Origin: Scrofimicrobium sp049291975
Lineage (GTDB): Bacteria > Actinomycetota > Actinomycetes > Actinomycetales > Actinomycetaceae
Direction of reading: 5' to 3'
DNA length: 64,000 nt
Assembly (NCBI GenBank): GCA_049291975.1
Contig: JBATQJ010000085.1
Location: forward strand, 7,780 to 71,779
Made by a program: the position numbers and the translations under genes
The notes under the pieces: generated by a model
Databases searched by the model: none
The model's input: the letters and a program-made list of their open reading frames with translations, nothing else
What the model was told of the DNA's origin: nothing
Part shown: positions 63,351 to 64,000 of the stretch, piece after piece
Layout of the letters: each line of letters opens with the position of its first letter
How positions within the stretch are numbered: the stretch's first letter is position 1

Positions 63351-63520
63351 CCCTCTCCCCCAGCGATCCTCACGCACAGCATTTTCCTCGCGAACGAAGT
63401 AACCGTGGACGAGGCGCGCAGTAGTCCTCGCCCACGACCCCTTCACTGATCGTCGACGACGGCGCGACCCTCTCCCCCAGCGATCCTCACGCACGGTCGC
63501 TTCCCTCGCGAACGAAGTAA
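63351..63520. repeat. Direct repeat pair, 27-base core
   Basis: The 27 bases from CCCTCTCCCCCAGCGATC onward occur at 63351-63377 and again at 63468-63494. Each is followed after 7-8 variable bases by CCTCGCGAACGAAGTAA. The offset is 117 bases. Confidence 0.85.
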
Positions 63521-63630
63521 GCCTGCTCTTCGAGTCCTGGCGGGTCTCGGGGCGCCACTTCGATAGGGTGGAGGTGGCAACTAGGTAGCACTGCCACCAC
63601 GAAGTTGCTGATGCTGATGAGTCGCTCTTG

Positions 63631-63788
63631 AGTCCGCTACAAAGTGGCCAGGTCTGAGAAGCGTCTTCTGGAGTGCGCTACAGAGTGGCCAAGTTTTGTG
63701 CCTCCGAGCGAGGATACGAGGCATTTTGTGGCCAGTCTGTAGCGCACTCGAATGACGAACAAAGCTCACCGGCCACTTTGTAGCCCAT
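63631..63788. repeat. Four copies of a GCGCTACAAAGTGGCC motif, two direct and two inverted
   Basis: Copies at 63631-63650 and 63671-63691 run on the plus strand; copies at 63729-63749 and 63771-63788 run on the minus strand. The two inner copies form an inverted repeat (63671-63749) with a 21-base arm containing one mismatch. Confidence 0.8.
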
Positions 63789-64000
63789 TGTGATACCAAC
63801 GAGGCAAACGAGGACAAAGTGCCAGTGACCCCAATCTCTCGACAAGCCGACCGCCCAGGAACCGGGACCGGCGCTGGAGGAAAAGCAGCCTGAGATTCCA
63901 AGTGATCCCCTGACGGCGCCTGAGCCGACTTGCGCACCCCATCTGGGGTGCACGACGCGTCTGTCCTAGTTTGTCCGGTCAACCAAGTTGGGAGCCATAG

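Larger units (their letters stand above)
63311..64000. other. Gene-poor right end of the window with repeats
   Basis: No convincing gene in 690 bases. The only open frames (minus strand, up to 133 codons) are read through repeated DNA and have no family character. Two repeat groups are listed separately. Confidence 0.55.

Noticed and set aside
63631..63788. CRISPR array
   Set aside because: The copies are few, imperfect, unevenly spaced and on both strands; no cas genes are nearby.

Overview
The window looks like chromosomal DNA of a mid-to-high G+C actinobacterium, most like the Actinomycetaceae. The pointers are a CarD regulator next to ispD, a MoxR/DUF58/transglutaminase operon, a glucose-type EIIBCA very like that of Corynebacterium, a TAP-like secreted alpha/beta hydrolase, a TopA with a Lys-rich tail, and many GTG starts. 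The genus cannot be named from the sequence.

Layout. 1-2.9 kb (minus): purA, pyrC and the start of a pyrK-like gene. 3.0-7.5 kb (plus): moxR, DUF58 and transglutaminase genes. 7.5-13.7 kb (minus): PutA-type proline oxidation enzyme, rlmB, cysS. 14.0-17.4 kb: ispF (plus), an Atg22-type MFS transporter, ispD and carD. 18-21.6 kb (minus): gpmA, a YdcF-like membrane protein, an NAD(P)-binding protein and an aldo/keto reductase. 21.8-24.7 kb: a giant FAD/Fe-S oxidase. 24.9-32.7 kb: sugar PTS genes (ptsH, ptsI, glucose-type EIIBCA, a free EIIA) with an SDR and a HAD hydrolase.

32.9-50.2 kb is an accessory carbohydrate/amine island and the most interesting part. It carries two SIS-domain proteins of the FrlB/FraB (fructosamine-6-phosphate deglycase) type, two PfkB kinases of the FrlD/FraD type, a ribose/fructose-type ABC transporter with two paralogous binding proteins, a second CUT1-type ABC transporter without its own ATPase, an M20 amidohydrolase, an MFS transporter, and one GntR/HutC and one LacI regulator. 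Three near-identical palindromes (TGATA-CCGC-TATCA type) precede the second deglycase, the second transporter and the second kinase, giving a candidate LacI regulon. I read the island as two parallel pathways for uptake, phosphorylation and deglycation of Amadori compounds (sugar-amino acid conjugates). They would deliver glucose 6-phosphate and free amino acids to central metabolism.

50.6-64.0 kb returns to housekeeping and envelope genes: an FKBP lipoprotein, an EcsC-like protein with a membrane protein and a PASTA-like lipoprotein, a small HTH gene, tRNA-Thr(CGT), a TAP-like peptidase lipoprotein, the holB-tmk-topA cluster, superoxide dismutase, another HTH gene and a small lipoprotein. 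The last 700 bases have no recognisable gene but hold direct repeats and a set of direct and inverted copies of a GCGCTACAAAGTGGCC motif.
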